This document shows positions 54,759 through 63,872 of a stretch of 64,000 bases of DNA, in pieces. Source of the DNA: Oscillospiraceae bacterium (GTDB taxonomy: Bacteria; Bacillota; Clostridia; UBA1381; UBA9506); the NCBI GenBank assembly GCA_015068905.1, contig SVJQ01000003.1, forward strand, positions 1 to 64,000. Direction: 5' to 3'. Below the pieces are notes generated by a model. That model was not told the DNA's origin. It was given only the letters and a program-made list of their open reading frames with translations, and searched no databases. A program made the position numbers and the translations under genes. The number at the start of each line of letters is the position of its first letter. The stretch's first letter is position 1.

Positions 54759-56066
54759 TTATACAAGCTTACGCTTATCAATGACACGAACTGCTTTGCC
54801 TTCGCTTCTTGCAATGGTTTTGGGTGCAACCAGATGCACCTTCGGGTTAATGCCGAGCATTGTCTTCATAGCGCCTGCTAAAACCTTTTCCATAGCCAGA
54901 ACGTCGCTAACCTTATCGGTGAACTGTTCAGGAGACATTTCAACATTGACCTCAAAGGTATCGGTGTTGTTGGCTCTGTCAACAATAATCTGATAGTTCG
55001 GCTGATAGCCTTCATTTAAGAGCACAGTTTCAATCTGACTCGGGAAGACGTTAACGCCTCGGATGATGAGCATATCGTCAGTTCTGCCCATGGGTTTTGC
55101 CATTTTAACAAGGGTTCTGCCGCAAGAGCATTTCTTTCTTGACAGCACACAAATATCTCTCGTTCTGTATCTGAGCAGGGGGAAAGCTTCTTTATCAAGA
55201 GAGGTAAATACCAACTCGCCCTTTTCACCCTCGGGAAGCACCTCACCGGTATCGGGGTCAATAATTTCTGCTAAAAAGTGGTCTTCATTAACGTGCATAC
55301 CCGTCTGTTCGCTACATTCAAAAGCAACGCCGGGGCCGGAGGTTTCGGTCAGACCGTAGATATCATAAGCTTTAATGCCCAAGGTTTCTTCAATGCCTTT
55401 GCGCATCTCTTCAGTCCAGGGCTCTGCGCCGAAGATACCGGCTTTTAAGGGAATATCCTCAGGCTTGTAGCCCTGTTCTTTTAAAGTTTCACCAATATAG
55501 GCGGCGTATGACGGTGTGCAGCAAAGAATGGTTGCACTCAGGTCAGTCATGAACTGAATCTGACGCTCTGTATTACCGGAGGACATAGGCAGGGTCAAGC
55601 ATCCAACCTTATGTGAACCGCCGTTTAAGCCCGGTCCGCCTGTGAACAGACCGTAACCGTAAGCCACCTGACAAACATCTTTGTTAGAGCCACCTGCTGC
55701 AACAATGGCACGGGCACAGCAATCTTCCCAAAGGTCAACGTCATTTTGGGTATAAAAAGCAACCACACGACGACCGGTAGTACCGGAGGTTGACTGAATG
55801 CGAACGCAATCTTCAAGGGGTTTTGCAAGCAGGCCATAGGGGTATGCATCTCGCAGGTCTGCCTTTGTCAGGAAGGGAAGCTTATGTAAATCTTCAATTC
55901 CTTTAATATCTTCAGGTTTAACGCCCTTTTCATCCATTAAGTTGCGGTAGTAGGGCACGTTTTCATACACATGCTTAACCTGCTTTACTAATTTTTCTGA
56001 CTGGAGTTTTTTCATCTCGGGCAGAGACATGGTTTCAATGTCTTTTTGATAATAATTCTGAGCCAT
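54759..56066 (-). CDS. paaK: Phenylacetate-CoA ligase-like adenylating enzyme
   Basis: 435 residues. The AMP-binding motif RIQSTSGTTGRRVVAFY, YGLTETSGPGVAFEC and the late TDDMLIIRGVNVFPSQIE hinge match the PaaK family. It activates phenylacetate or a related aryl acid with CoA. As the first gene of an aromatic biosynthesis operon it may recycle arylacetates into amino acids, in partnership with an arylpyruvate oxidoreductase not present in the window. Confidence 0.9.
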   Translation of the reverse strand: MAQNYYQKDIETMSLPEMKKLQSEKLVKQVKHVYENVPYYRNLMDEKGVKPEDIKGIEDLHKLPFLTKADLRDAYPYGLLAKPLEDCVRIQSTSGTTGRRVVAFYTQNDVDLWEDCCARAIVAAGGSNKDVCQVAYGYGLFTGGPGLNGGSHKVGCLTLPMSSGNTERQIQFMTDLSATILCCTPSYAAYIGETLKEQGYKPEDIPLKAGIFGAEPWTEEMRKGIEETLGIKAYDIYGLTETSGPGVAFECSEQTGMHVNEDHFLAEIIDPDTGEVLPEGEKGELVFTSLDKEAFPLLRYRTRDICVLSRKKCSCGRTLVKMAKPMGRTDDMLIIRGVNVFPSQIETVLLNEGYQPNYQIIVDRANNTDTFEVNVEMSPEQFTDKVSDVLAMEKVLAGAMKTMLGINPKVHLVAPKTIARSEGKAVRVIDKRKLV

Positions 56067-56119
56067 TTTTGTTCATCCTTTCCGTTACATAAAAATTTGT
56101 TCAAACAGGCTTGCTTTTT

Positions 56120-56405
56120 TGAAAATAAAAAAGTCCTCTGCAATCCTGTTTCAGGATACAGAGGACGAAAATAACATTTCCGTGGTACCACCTCAGTTCG
56201 CCGCTATCTCACGGTAGCGACCTTATCAGGTACTGGCATACCTTAGTTCTGTAACGGGAACACCCGTTGCCTCCTACTTAAGACGAATCTTGTTCAGTGC
56301 ACTGCTAACAGAAGGAATTCGTGAAGGACGCCCCATTTGCCTCGCACCAACCGGCAACTCTCTCCATGTTCTTTCCAACCTACTGGTTTCTGATCTTCGC
56401 ATTTA
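56120..56405 (-). promoter_or_regulatory. T-box leader, probable phenylalanine specifier
   Basis: On the minus strand, stem I starts with GCGAAGATCAGAA and carries the AGAGAG and GGTGCGAGGC elements. The T-box GAGGTGGTACCACGG is at about 56181-56196 and a terminator (GTCCTCTG...CAGAGGAC, 56133-56166 with T run) follows. The specifier position, just before the closing TTCTG strand, reads GAA-TTC, so TTC (Phe) is the best reading. Uncharged tRNA-Phe would switch on the aromatic operon. Confidence 0.92.
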
Positions 56406-56413
56406 ATGAATAA

Positions 56414-56442
56414 ATTTTAGCACTTTGCAGCTTAAATGTCAA
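56414..56442 (-). promoter_or_regulatory. Promoter of the T-box operon
   Basis: Minus strand TTGACA (56437-56442) and TAAAAT (56414-56419), 17-bp spacer. Confidence 0.85.
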
Positions 56443-56512
56443 TAGTTTTTTAGAATTTTTCATAATTTTTTAATCGGTTTTGCTCCATTTTATGCAATCT
56501 GTATTGTTGCAC

Positions 56513-59197
56513 TTATGCATCGGAGCTGTGGGTACTTTCCACCAATCCGTATTTAACCTTTACCCGTTCCAGCTTATCTATCATAGGCGCGCTGAGAAAC
56601 CACAGGAAAAAGGCAGTCCCACAGCTGTGAACCAAATCCATAGGAAAGCCCGCTATACAGGCGGCAAAAATCATCTCAGCCGTGATGCTTCTTTGCCACA
56701 TAATGACAGAGCCGGGGTTCATAATACCGCCGTAGATGATAAGGGTTGCCAAGAAACCGAAGATGCAAAGAGAAAGCCTTGTTTTTCTCAAAAATCCTTT
56801 TTTAAAAAGTATGCCGGCAAGAAAGCCGATGATGCCGAAGGCGAACATCTGCCACGGCGTCCACGGCCCCTGCCCGAAGAAAAAGTTTGAAACAAAGCCG
56901 GACATGGCACCCACCAAAAAACCTGTCTCGCCGCCAAAGCAAACCCCGGCGATGATCACCAAAGCGACAATGGGCTTAAACTCAGGCAACATAAAGAATG
57001 CCGCCCTGCCGGCAACGGAGAGGGCGCACAAAACGCTGACGATAATCAGTTCTCTTGCCTTTGGCTTTCTTGATTCAAACACCATGCCAAAGGGTATCAT
57101 GGTTTCTAACATAATCAGCAGGCTGATGATATAATATTTTCTGCTGCCGAAAAAGAAAACACCGGTGTAAATGGTCAGCGGTATCAAAAGCAGAATTAAA
57201 AAGGTCGATGCAAGGGTTCTTTTGGTAAGACGTCTGTTACCACGGGGCGTTTGCGCCAAACTGGCGCCAAGCTCCCTTTGCGGAAAGAAGCAAGAGGCAG
57301 CAACCGCCAAGCTGATTATCTGCAGCGCCCCCATACCGAAGAGCCCTATATTTGCAATGCCAAAGAGGTTTGTATTTGTTAAAAATGATACCGGAATGAG
57401 CACAAAAAGCAAAGCAAACAGACTGCCGGCTATAATTCTTGCAGGGCTGAGCTTTTTGGATGTTTCTTCTTTAAATGTGCTTTCCGTTTCGGTTTTTGCA
57501 AAGTCTTTATTGCGGACCTTTTTCTCTCTTTTTTGGATGCTTTTGCCGCAGGCGAGTAGAATATCCTCTGCTAAAACCGCATCGGGCAGGCAGGTTCTTG
57601 CCATACGGTTTGCTGCGGTGGTATAAAAGTTTTTGCCTTTAAAAAATGCTCTTGGAGCGCCTTCAGATGTGATGCTTCCGTCAAACATCAGGGCGCATCG
57701 GTCGGCATACTTTGCACAGAACTCAATGTCGTGAGATACCATAAGGATGGTTGTGCCGGCTGATTTTAAGTCAAATAAAATATCTGCAAATTCCTCTTTA
57801 AACCCTGCATCCATTCCTTTTGTCGGCTCATCAAGCAGTAAAATGGCAGGCTCTGTCAGCAGGACTTTGGCAAGGGCCGCCCGTTGCTGTTCGCCACCGG
57901 ATAAATCGTAAGGATGGCTGTCGAGCAAGGCTTCGATTCTGCAAAGCGTGGCAATATCCAGCGCTTTTTGCTCTTGTTCTTCTTTTGTGAACTTTTTATC
58001 TGACACCATTTCCATTAAATCAAGATACACGGTTTTTTTTGCAAAAACACTTTGAGGGTTTTGTGGAAGAACGCCCAAAAGCCCCTCGTATGCATTCTTA
58101 ATTTTAAAAACACTTTGCCCGTTTATCAGCACGTCACCGCGATAGGGGGCGTTAAGCCCTGCTATCATAGACAGCGCCGTTGTCTTGCCTGTGCCGTTGC
58201 CGCCCGCAAGGCAAAAAAGCTCACCACGGCTGACTTTTACATTCAGCCCTTTAACAGCGTCAGGAAGCTTTTTTTCGTATCGGAACCAAGCGTCTTTGAC
58301 CTCGATTACAGTATCGCCTTTGTCGCAAGGGGTATCGTTTGGAATCATATCAGGATTTACAGGGTTCTCTTTGGCGTATTTTTCAAGCCATACTCTGCCA
58401 TCACGCACCGTCAGCGGAGAGGGCAGGGTGCCGACCACCTCGCCGTGGACTCTCATAGGGGTGGGGAGAGCTTTATACATATCGTGGTTTTCGGATTTCA
58501 GGATGCTGCCCACTTCATCAGGTGATGCATCGGCAATGATTTTGCCCCGGTCCATCACAATCACTCTGCCTGTAAGGGGGAGGGCATCTTCCAACCGATG
58601 TTCAGAGAGAATCACCATTGTGCCCAGTTCGCGATTGATTTTTTCGAGAGTTTTCAAAAATTCACCTGCGGCGATGGGGTCAAGTTGGCTGGTGGGCTCA
58701 TCAAGAATCAAAACCGACGGTCCGCACGCCATGACAGAGGCAAGGCAAAGCAGCTGTTTTTGCCCGCCTGAAAGTTCGGTCACATTTTTATAAAACCAAT
58801 TCTCGATGCCAAAGAATGACGCCATTTCCGAAACCCTTGCCCTGATTTCAGGGGTTTTGTATCCAAGGCTTTCCAGCCCGAAGGCAAGCTCGTGCCAGAC
58901 CTTGTCAGTCACAATCTGATTATCGGGGTTTTGCATCACAAAGCCGATGGTTTTCGCCTGTTCTCTGGCATCATAGTCTGACAAGGGCTTTTCGCCCAGA
59001 GAAATATTGCCGCTTATCGTGCCAAAAGGTGATAAGGATGGCATAAGCAGCCGCAAAAGCGTGGTCTTTCCGCAGCCGGACTTACCGCAAAGGAGGACAA
59101 ACTCGCCTTGGTTAACGGTAAAATTTATGTTGTCAAGGGCTTTGTTTGTTTTCGTCGGATATGTAAAACTTACATTTTCAACGCGTATGCTTTCCAT
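56513..59197 (-). CDS. ECF transporter: two ATPases fused to an S-component
   Basis: 894 residues. ATPase 1 (1-240) has P-loop GKSGCGKT (38-45) and LSGGQ (142-146). ATPase 2 (about 295-540) has P-loop GGNGTGKT (332-339) and LSGGEQ (432-437). From about 590 to 885 is a multi-pass membrane region ending in the S-component motif GAMSGFVSNFFFGQGPWTPW. So the A, A' and S parts of an energy-coupling factor transporter are one chain; the T-component is the preceding gene, overlapping by 28 bp. The cobalamin riboswitch upstream suggests import of cobalamin or a precursor. Confidence 0.88.
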   Translation of the reverse strand: MESIRVENVSFTYPTKTNKALDNINFTVNQGEFVLLCGKSGCGKTTLLRLLMPSLSPFGTISGNISLGEKPLSDYDAREQAKTIGFVMQNPDNQIVTDKVWHELAFGLESLGYKTPEIRARVSEMASFFGIENWFYKNVTELSGGQKQLLCLASVMACGPSVLILDEPTSQLDPIAAGEFLKTLEKINRELGTMVILSEHRLEDALPLTGRVIVMDRGKIIADASPDEVGSILKSENHDMYKALPTPMRVHGEVVGTLPSPLTVRDGRVWLEKYAKENPVNPDMIPNDTPCDKGDTVIEVKDAWFRYEKKLPDAVKGLNVKVSRGELFCLAGGNGTGKTTALSMIAGLNAPYRGDVLINGQSVFKIKNAYEGLLGVLPQNPQSVFAKKTVYLDLMEMVSDKKFTKEEQEQKALDIATLCRIEALLDSHPYDLSGGEQQRAALAKVLLTEPAILLLDEPTKGMDAGFKEEFADILFDLKSAGTTILMVSHDIEFCAKYADRCALMFDGSITSEGAPRAFFKGKNFYTTAANRMARTCLPDAVLAEDILLACGKSIQKREKKVRNKDFAKTETESTFKEETSKKLSPARIIAGSLFALLFVLIPVSFLTNTNLFGIANIGLFGMGALQIISLAVAASCFFPQRELGASLAQTPRGNRRLTKRTLASTFLILLLIPLTIYTGVFFFGSRKYYIISLLIMLETMIPFGMVFESRKPKARELIIVSVLCALSVAGRAAFFMLPEFKPIVALVIIAGVCFGGETGFLVGAMSGFVSNFFFGQGPWTPWQMFAFGIIGFLAGILFKKGFLRKTRLSLCIFGFLATLIIYGGIMNPGSVIMWQRSITAEMIFAACIAGFPMDLVHSCGTAFFLWFLSAPMIDKLERVKVKYGLVESTHSSDA

Positions 59198-60057
59198 CGT
59201 CTCACCTCCTGAATTTCAATCACTATAGGGCATATACAAAGCAGAAAATATGCCAAAAAAACACTTGCACCAAAGGGCGAAATTTCGACTGATTTCATAG
59301 TGGGGAAGAAGCTGAAGCTCATTCCGCCCATAATGCCACCGATCAAGGTATATATCCCTGAGAGCAGGATGCAAACAAGGGCTTTTGCATCCCGCTTATC
59401 AAAGGTAAAAATAGAAAAAGCCGTTCTGCCGGGAATGCCGTATCCCCGGGCTTTCATACTGTCTGCGGTTTCGATGGCGTTCTCCAGCGCCCAGGTTGTC
59501 ATAACGGAGAGGATGCTGAGCCCGTGTTTTGCGCGTTTTATAAGGCTGCCGGAGGAAACATCTCGCCCCAGACACTTTTGCGCGCCGGCTACGACCTTCA
59601 GCTGATGGGAAAATCTTGGCACAAACCGCAGGGTCATAGAAAAAATGAGTGAAAGGCCGGGAATGATTTTGCCGAACAGATAGATAAATTTGTCACTTGT
59701 CATTACCTCATTGTAGCAGGAAAAATGACAGATAACGCCGGCAATCATCAAAGCCGCACAAAGACCGTAAGCCACAGATTCCAGCGTCAGGGGGTTGCCG
59801 TTTGGAAGATAGTGCAGCACCGTCACCCCCTCGTGGTTAAAGGCAGGGTTAAAAAGTGCCGCCATAAGAGCCATAGGCAACATATACAGTAGGTTTTTTC
59901 TGATTTGTGCTTTTCCCTTGAGCATCACGGAGCAAATAAAGCCGCTTGTTAGTGAAATACCAAGGCATACCGGATGTAGAAAAAAGCAGGAAAACCCGAT
60001 GACAAGCACAAAGTATGTGAAATTTACAATCGGGTGATAGGTTTTAAATTCGTTCAT
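59170..60057 (-). CDS. ecfT: ECF transporter T-component
   Basis: 295 residues. The ATG at 60057 (behind AAGGA) is chosen; the longer frame to 60108 lies in the riboswitch terminator. Several membrane segments and the coupling motif ADSMKARGYG (ARG-type loop) identify EcfT, which links the ATPases to the S-component. Expressed first, then the fused A-A'-S chain. Confidence 0.92.
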   Translation of the reverse strand: MNEFKTYHPIVNFTYFVLVIGFSCFFLHPVCLGISLTSGFICSVMLKGKAQIRKNLLYMLPMALMAALFNPAFNHEGVTVLHYLPNGNPLTLESVAYGLCAALMIAGVICHFSCYNEVMTSDKFIYLFGKIIPGLSLIFSMTLRFVPRFSHQLKVVAGAQKCLGRDVSSGSLIKRAKHGLSILSVMTTWALENAIETADSMKARGYGIPGRTAFSIFTFDKRDAKALVCILLSGIYTLIGGIMGGMSFSFFPTMKSVEISPFGASVFLAYFLLCICPIVIEIQEVRRWKAYALKM

Positions 60058-60092
60058 TTTTATTACCGTTCCTTGAAGAAGTATAATCGCAT

Positions 60093-60133
60093 AAAAAAAC
60101 TGCGGCAATTTTTCTATGAAAAATTACCACAGC
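60093..60133 (-). terminator. Riboswitch-controlled terminator
   Basis: Minus strand CTGTGGTAATTTTTC and GAAAAATTGCCGCAG around ATA, followed by seven T, between aptamer and ecfT. Confidence 0.85.
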
Positions 60134-60214
60134 TGTGTTTTTCTGTGATGGTCACATTTTGCTTTTACAAACAAAAAAGTCACCGCTGTGCACAGGGTGC
60201 ACCGACAAGATAAC

Positions 60215-60420
60215 ATCAAAGCAGGTCTTGTGACTTACGCCATATAGATTTCTCCGCATTTTTGCACCCTGCCTTCGCGGTTTCCCACTGACCGGCTTTC
60301 GCCAACGGATGCAAAAACTTTGGCGCATACACCGACAGTTATCGCAGGGGATTCTCACCCCATTCCCTTTTCACCGGCTATGCCTTGCTTGCGCTTTTGC
60401 GGCATAACCAACACTTTGTG
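60215..60420 (-). promoter_or_regulatory. Cobalamin riboswitch
   Basis: On the minus strand the leader has GGTGAAAAGGGAA, GGTGAGAATCCCCTGC, CCGGTCAGTGGGAAACCGCG and the B12 box AAGTCACAAGACCTGC (complement of 60221-60236), in the order of the cobalamin aptamer. It is followed by the terminator, so ligand binding should reduce transporter expression. Confidence 0.92.
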
Positions 60421-60445
60421 TGACAGTATTAAGCTTTATAAAATT

Positions 60446-60474
60446 ATTTTACCATAAAGTTGTGATAAAATCAA
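60446..60474 (-). promoter_or_regulatory. Promoter of the ECF operon
   Basis: Minus strand TTGATT (60469-60474) and TAAAAT (60446-60451), 17-bp spacer. Confidence 0.75.
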
Positions 60475-60600
60475 TCTGCAAAAAGTGAAATTCAAAACAG
60501 ATTTTTGATACTACAGATAAAGATTTTGAGGGTTCTGAAACGGGATTGTGAAACCGAGCCGGTTAAATCAAGAAATTTTCTATGAAAAGGAGAGAAATAC

Positions 60601-60629
60601 TTGAATCAAAGCTTTTTCTGTGGTATTAT
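60601..60629 (+). promoter_or_regulatory. Promoter of the decarboxylase beta-subunit gene
   Basis: TTGAAT (60601-60606) and TATTAT (60624-60629), 17-bp spacer. Confidence 0.65.
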
Positions 60630-60668
60630 GATATATAGCAATTACAACAATAAACAAAGAGGTGCTTT

Positions 60669-61808
60669 ATGGAATTTTTGTTAGAAGGATTTATGAATGT
60701 TACCTGGCAGCAGGGCGTTATGTACCTTGTGGGTATCGTTCTGATTTATCTTGCCATTAAAAAGGAATATGAGCCTTCGCTTTTACTGCCTATGGGCTTT
60801 GGTGCCATTTTGGTTAACCTACCCCTGTCGGGTGTGGTGAATCAGAATATTGAAGGTATTGGTGAAGTGACAGGTATTATCGAGTGGCTGTTTGATATCG
60901 GCATTCACGCATCAGAAGCAATGCCCTTGTTACTCTTCATCGGTATCGGTGCTATGATTGACTTTGGCCCCCTGCTTTCAAACCCGAAAATGTTTTTATT
61001 CGGCGCTGCGGCGCAGTTTGGTATCTTTTTGGTTATAGCAGCAGCGGCTCTGATCGGCTTCCCCTTGAAGGAAGCAGCGTCCATCGGTATCATCGGTGCG
61101 GCTGACGGTCCTACTTCAATTTTGGTTTCTCAGGTACTTAAATCAGAGTATGTGGGATCAATCGCGGTGGCGGCATATTCTTACATGGCGCTTGTGCCGA
61201 TTATCCAGCCCCTTGCCATTAAGGCAGTTACCACGAAGAAGGAAAGAAAAATCAGAATGACATATAACCCTGCAAACGTGTCAAAGTCACTGAAAATTGC
61301 ATTTCCCATCATCGTAACCGTTATTGCCGGTTTTATTGCACCCACATCTGTTGCATTGGTTGGCTTTTTGATGTTTGGTAACCTATTGCGTGAGTGCGGC
61401 GTGCTTGATTCTTTATCCGAATCCGCGCAGAAGGTGCTTGCAAATCTTGTAACTCTTTTGCTGGGCATCACCATTTCCTTCAGCATGCAGGCAGAAGCCT
61501 TTGTAACGTTTGAAACCTTGATTATTATGGGTCTGGGTCTTGTGGCATTTATCTTTGACTCGATTGCCGGCGTGTTCTTTGCAAAGTTTTTGAACCTGTT
61601 TACCAAGAACAAAATCAATCCTATGGTTGGCGCGGCAGGCATTTCGGCATTCCCCATGTCCTCCCGCGTGATTCAGAAGCTGGGTCAGGAAGCAGACCCC
61701 CAGAACTTCCTCTTAATGCATGCTGCCGGTGCAAACGTTTCCGGTCAGATTGCATCCGTTTTAGCAGGTGGTATGATTCTGAACCTGATTCCCCAGCTTA
61801 TAAAGTGA
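60669..61808 (+). CDS. oadB: Sodium-transporting carboxylate decarboxylase beta subunit
   Basis: 379 residues behind GAGGTGC. About ten membrane segments; GAADGPTSILVSQ holds the functionally important Asp, and the C-terminal MSSRVIQKLGQEADPQNFLLMHAAGANVSGQI is typical of OadB/MmdB/GcdB. The beta subunit decarboxylates carboxybiotin and pumps sodium out. The carboxyltransferase and biotin carrier genes are not in the window, so the substrate (oxaloacetate, methylmalonyl-CoA or glutaconyl-CoA) is open. Confidence 0.93.
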   Translation: MEFLLEGFMNVTWQQGVMYLVGIVLIYLAIKKEYEPSLLLPMGFGAILVNLPLSGVVNQNIEGIGEVTGIIEWLFDIGIHASEAMPLLLFIGIGAMIDFGPLLSNPKMFLFGAAAQFGIFLVIAAAALIGFPLKEAASIGIIGAADGPTSILVSQVLKSEYVGSIAVAAYSYMALVPIIQPLAIKAVTTKKERKIRMTYNPANVSKSLKIAFPIIVTVIAGFIAPTSVALVGFLMFGNLLRECGVLDSLSESAQKVLANLVTLLLGITISFSMQAEAFVTFETLIIMGLGLVAFIFDSIAGVFFAKFLNLFTKNKINPMVGAAGISAFPMSSRVIQKLGQEADPQNFLLMHAAGANVSGQIASVLAGGMILNLIPQLIK

Positions 61809-61824
61809 TTGGAGGCTATATAAA

Positions 61825-61971
61825 ATGAAATTACAACCCTTTATGTCAAATGAAATGATTGCTGATTTAATGTCATCCCTTCAGGTTATGTGGCAGGGTA
61901 TGCTTGCAATCTTTATCGTTATGGGCGCGATTGCCCTCATTGTGTATCTGTTTACTAAGTTTTCAAAATAA
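61825..61971 (+). CDS. Small membrane protein, OadG-like candidate
   Basis: 48 residues behind GGAGGCTATA, 16 bp after the beta-subunit gene. The N-terminal half is amphipathic (MSNEMIADLMSSLQVMW); residues about 24-43 form one membrane segment (GMLAIFIVMGAIALIVYLF), then basic KFSK. The place and topology fit a gamma/OadG-type scaffold subunit, although the tail is much shorter than in known gamma subunits. Confidence 0.7.
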   Translation: MKLQPFMSNEMIADLMSSLQVMWQGMLAIFIVMGAIALIVYLFTKFSK

Positions 61972-62020
61972 CAATGCCGTGATGCGCGAGATTTTGAAAT
62001 TTTTATAAGGAGGCTTCTTT

Positions 62021-62224
62021 ATGGAAAACTATATGGTATGTAACTGCAAACAGGTCAGCTATGCAGACATTTCAGATGCAGTTCACAACAACACAAATTT
62101 TGCCGATGTTCTCAAAACCTTTGAGGAAGTGCAGAAGGTGACCCATTGTTCTACCGGTTGTGGCGGTTGCCATCAGAAGGTACTTGACATTATATCCGAT
62201 ATTTTAAGCGGGGTATCACAGTAA
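62021..62224 (+). CDS. BFD-like [2Fe-2S] protein
   Basis: 67 residues behind AAGGAGG. Four cysteines in CNCKQVS and CSTGCGGC match the bacterioferritin-associated ferredoxin-like fold. In other bacteria such proteins help release iron from ferritin. A ferritin gene follows after a terminator. Confidence 0.85.
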   Translation: MENYMVCNCKQVSYADISDAVHNNTNFADVLKTFEEVQKVTHCSTGCGGCHQKVLDIISDILSGVSQ

Positions 62225-62228
62225 GTTA

Positions 62229-62267
62229 ACAACAAGGCACTCCGCTTGCGGAGTGCCTTGTTTATTA
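62229..62267 (+). terminator. Terminator after the BFD-like gene
   Basis: ACAAGGCACTCCGC and GCGGAGTGCCTTGT around TT. Confidence 0.85.
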
Positions 62268-62290
62268 TTAAAAGATAAGGAGAGATAAGT

Positions 62291-62803
62291 ATGTTAAACG
62301 AAAAAGTATCAAAGTTAATCAATGAACAGGTGAATAAAGAGCTGTATTCAGCCTATTTGTACCTTGATTTTTCCATTTACTATGAACAGCAGGGCTTAGA
62401 CGGCTTTGCCAACTGGTATATGGTTCAGGCACAGGAAGAGCGTGACCATGCTATGCTGATGCTGAAATATCTGCAGCTTTGCGGTGAAAAAGTTACGCTG
62501 GACGTTGTAGCAAAGCCGGATAAAGAAATGAACAAGCTGATGGATCCCCTGCAGTTTGGCTTGGAACACGAGCAGTATGTAACCAGCCTGATTAACGATA
62601 TTTATGCTGCAGCTTATGAAGTAAAGGACTTCAGAACCATGCAGTTCTTAGACTGGTTTGTGAAAGAACAGTTAGAAGAAGAAAAGAATGCCGAAGATAT
62701 GATCAAGAAAATGGAGCTGTTCGGCAACGACTCTAAAGGCCTTTATTCTCTTGATACCGAGTATGCGGCAAGAATTTATACTGCACCGTCATTGGTGTTA
62801 TAA
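62291..62803 (+). CDS. ftnA: Ferritin
   Basis: 170 residues behind AAGGAGAGA. The non-haem ferritin pattern is intact: NEQVNKELYSAYLYLD, VQAQEERDHAMLML and the later FKEQLEEEK-type VKEQLEEEKNAEDM with ferroxidase Glu, Glu and His residues. It stores iron and protects from oxidative stress, matching the rubrerythrin and PerR-like genes elsewhere in the window. Confidence 0.95.
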   Translation: MLNEKVSKLINEQVNKELYSAYLYLDFSIYYEQQGLDGFANWYMVQAQEERDHAMLMLKYLQLCGEKVTLDVVAKPDKEMNKLMDPLQFGLEHEQYVTSLINDIYAAAYEVKDFRTMQFLDWFVKEQLEEEKNAEDMIKKMELFGNDSKGLYSLDTEYAARIYTAPSLVL

Positions 62804-62839
62804 GACTTTGAGATAACGGAAAAATTCGGGGGTGTTTGT

Positions 62840-63796
62840 ATGAAAAAAGTATCAATAATAACCGTGGCTTGTTTGCTTTTGCTGTTATTGTCGGGTTGCA
62901 GTCTTATGACAAACATCGGCAATCCGCCGGTACCCGATTCGCCTGCAAAAGAAAGTGTGTCAAATCCGTCTGATAAGAAGGAAAAAACCCCCAGAACGGT
63001 GGATATTTCTGCCGGTATTACAGACGGAGGCTATGGGTATTCTTATGCATATGATTTCGATTTTGACGGCGAAAAAGAAGCCATTTCAATGAAGGTCATT
63101 GACGATGTGGACAATGAGTGGTTCAGCTCTTTGGATGTTTCCATCGGCGAATATCAAAAGTATCTTGAGCTGCTTGATGGAATAATTGAAAAGGTCTATG
63201 TCTGCGATATTGACCCGGATGACGGGGTTATGAACCTTGCCATTATCACCTGTGAGATCAGTGGTGATCCCAGAATCCGTATTTTGCAATATGATCCGGA
63301 TCTGGCACCCTGCATGTTTAAAGACGTAAACCCTGACGGTGAGTATATGGAGGATAGTTTGTGGCTAGGATATGCGGTTTCTTATTATTTTAATGTGAAT
63401 GAGGATGACTCTATCACCATTGAAACACAGACCGACAGCGCCGGTATGTGGAGCGTGTATAAGACCTATCGGGAAAATGACGGCTTTTTTGTGGAGGATA
63501 TTCCTGAAACCTACAAGGTTTTACCGGACTTTATGGAACGGGCGATTTCAGGTGAAACGTCACTTTCCGGTGAAGAGCTTGCAAAGTGGAAGGAAGGCTA
63601 TGTAAAAGCCTGTGTAGAATATGCCGGAGATGGTATTACGCTGGCGCCCGGAGATTATTTTAAGGTGACTCTGGATGACGGGAACAATAACCTGTATGTT
63701 AAGAAGGAATCCGGTGAGGCGGGCTGGATTAATGTGGACTATAAAAATGAAGCACGCTATCAGCTAAACGATTTGTTCTTCTTCCTGGCAGGCTAA
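62840..63796 (+). CDS. Lipoprotein of unknown function
   Basis: 318 residues behind CGGGGGTG. Lipobox LLLLSGC (Cys20) after a KK signal peptide; a Pro/Ser/Lys linker (about 25-55); then YDFDFDGEKEAISM, an EF-hand/FG-GAP-like calcium loop, and CDIDPDDGVMNLAI, a second such loop. A C-terminal SH3-like stretch (GDYFKVTLDDGNNNLYVKK, GEAGWINVDYK) may bind cell wall. It is not close to any family I can name. Confidence 0.7.
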   Translation: MKKVSIITVACLLLLLLSGCSLMTNIGNPPVPDSPAKESVSNPSDKKEKTPRTVDISAGITDGGYGYSYAYDFDFDGEKEAISMKVIDDVDNEWFSSLDVSIGEYQKYLELLDGIIEKVYVCDIDPDDGVMNLAIITCEISGDPRIRILQYDPDLAPCMFKDVNPDGEYMEDSLWLGYAVSYYFNVNEDDSITIETQTDSAGMWSVYKTYRENDGFFVEDIPETYKVLPDFMERAISGETSLSGEELAKWKEGYVKACVEYAGDGITLAPGDYFKVTLDDGNNNLYVKKESGEAGWINVDYKNEARYQLNDLFFFLAG

Positions 63797-63831
63797 AATA
63801 CCTCTGTAGGCAGAACAATTCAAAGAGCAAC

Positions 63832-63863
63832 AAAAAAACGCGACCTAAGAGGTCGCGTTTTTT
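63832..63863. terminator. Bidirectional terminator
   Basis: AAAAAACGCGACCT and AGGTCGCGTTTTTT around AAG, between the lipoprotein gene and a convergent gene. Confidence 0.9.
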
Positions 63864-63872
63864 ATTGCTTAT

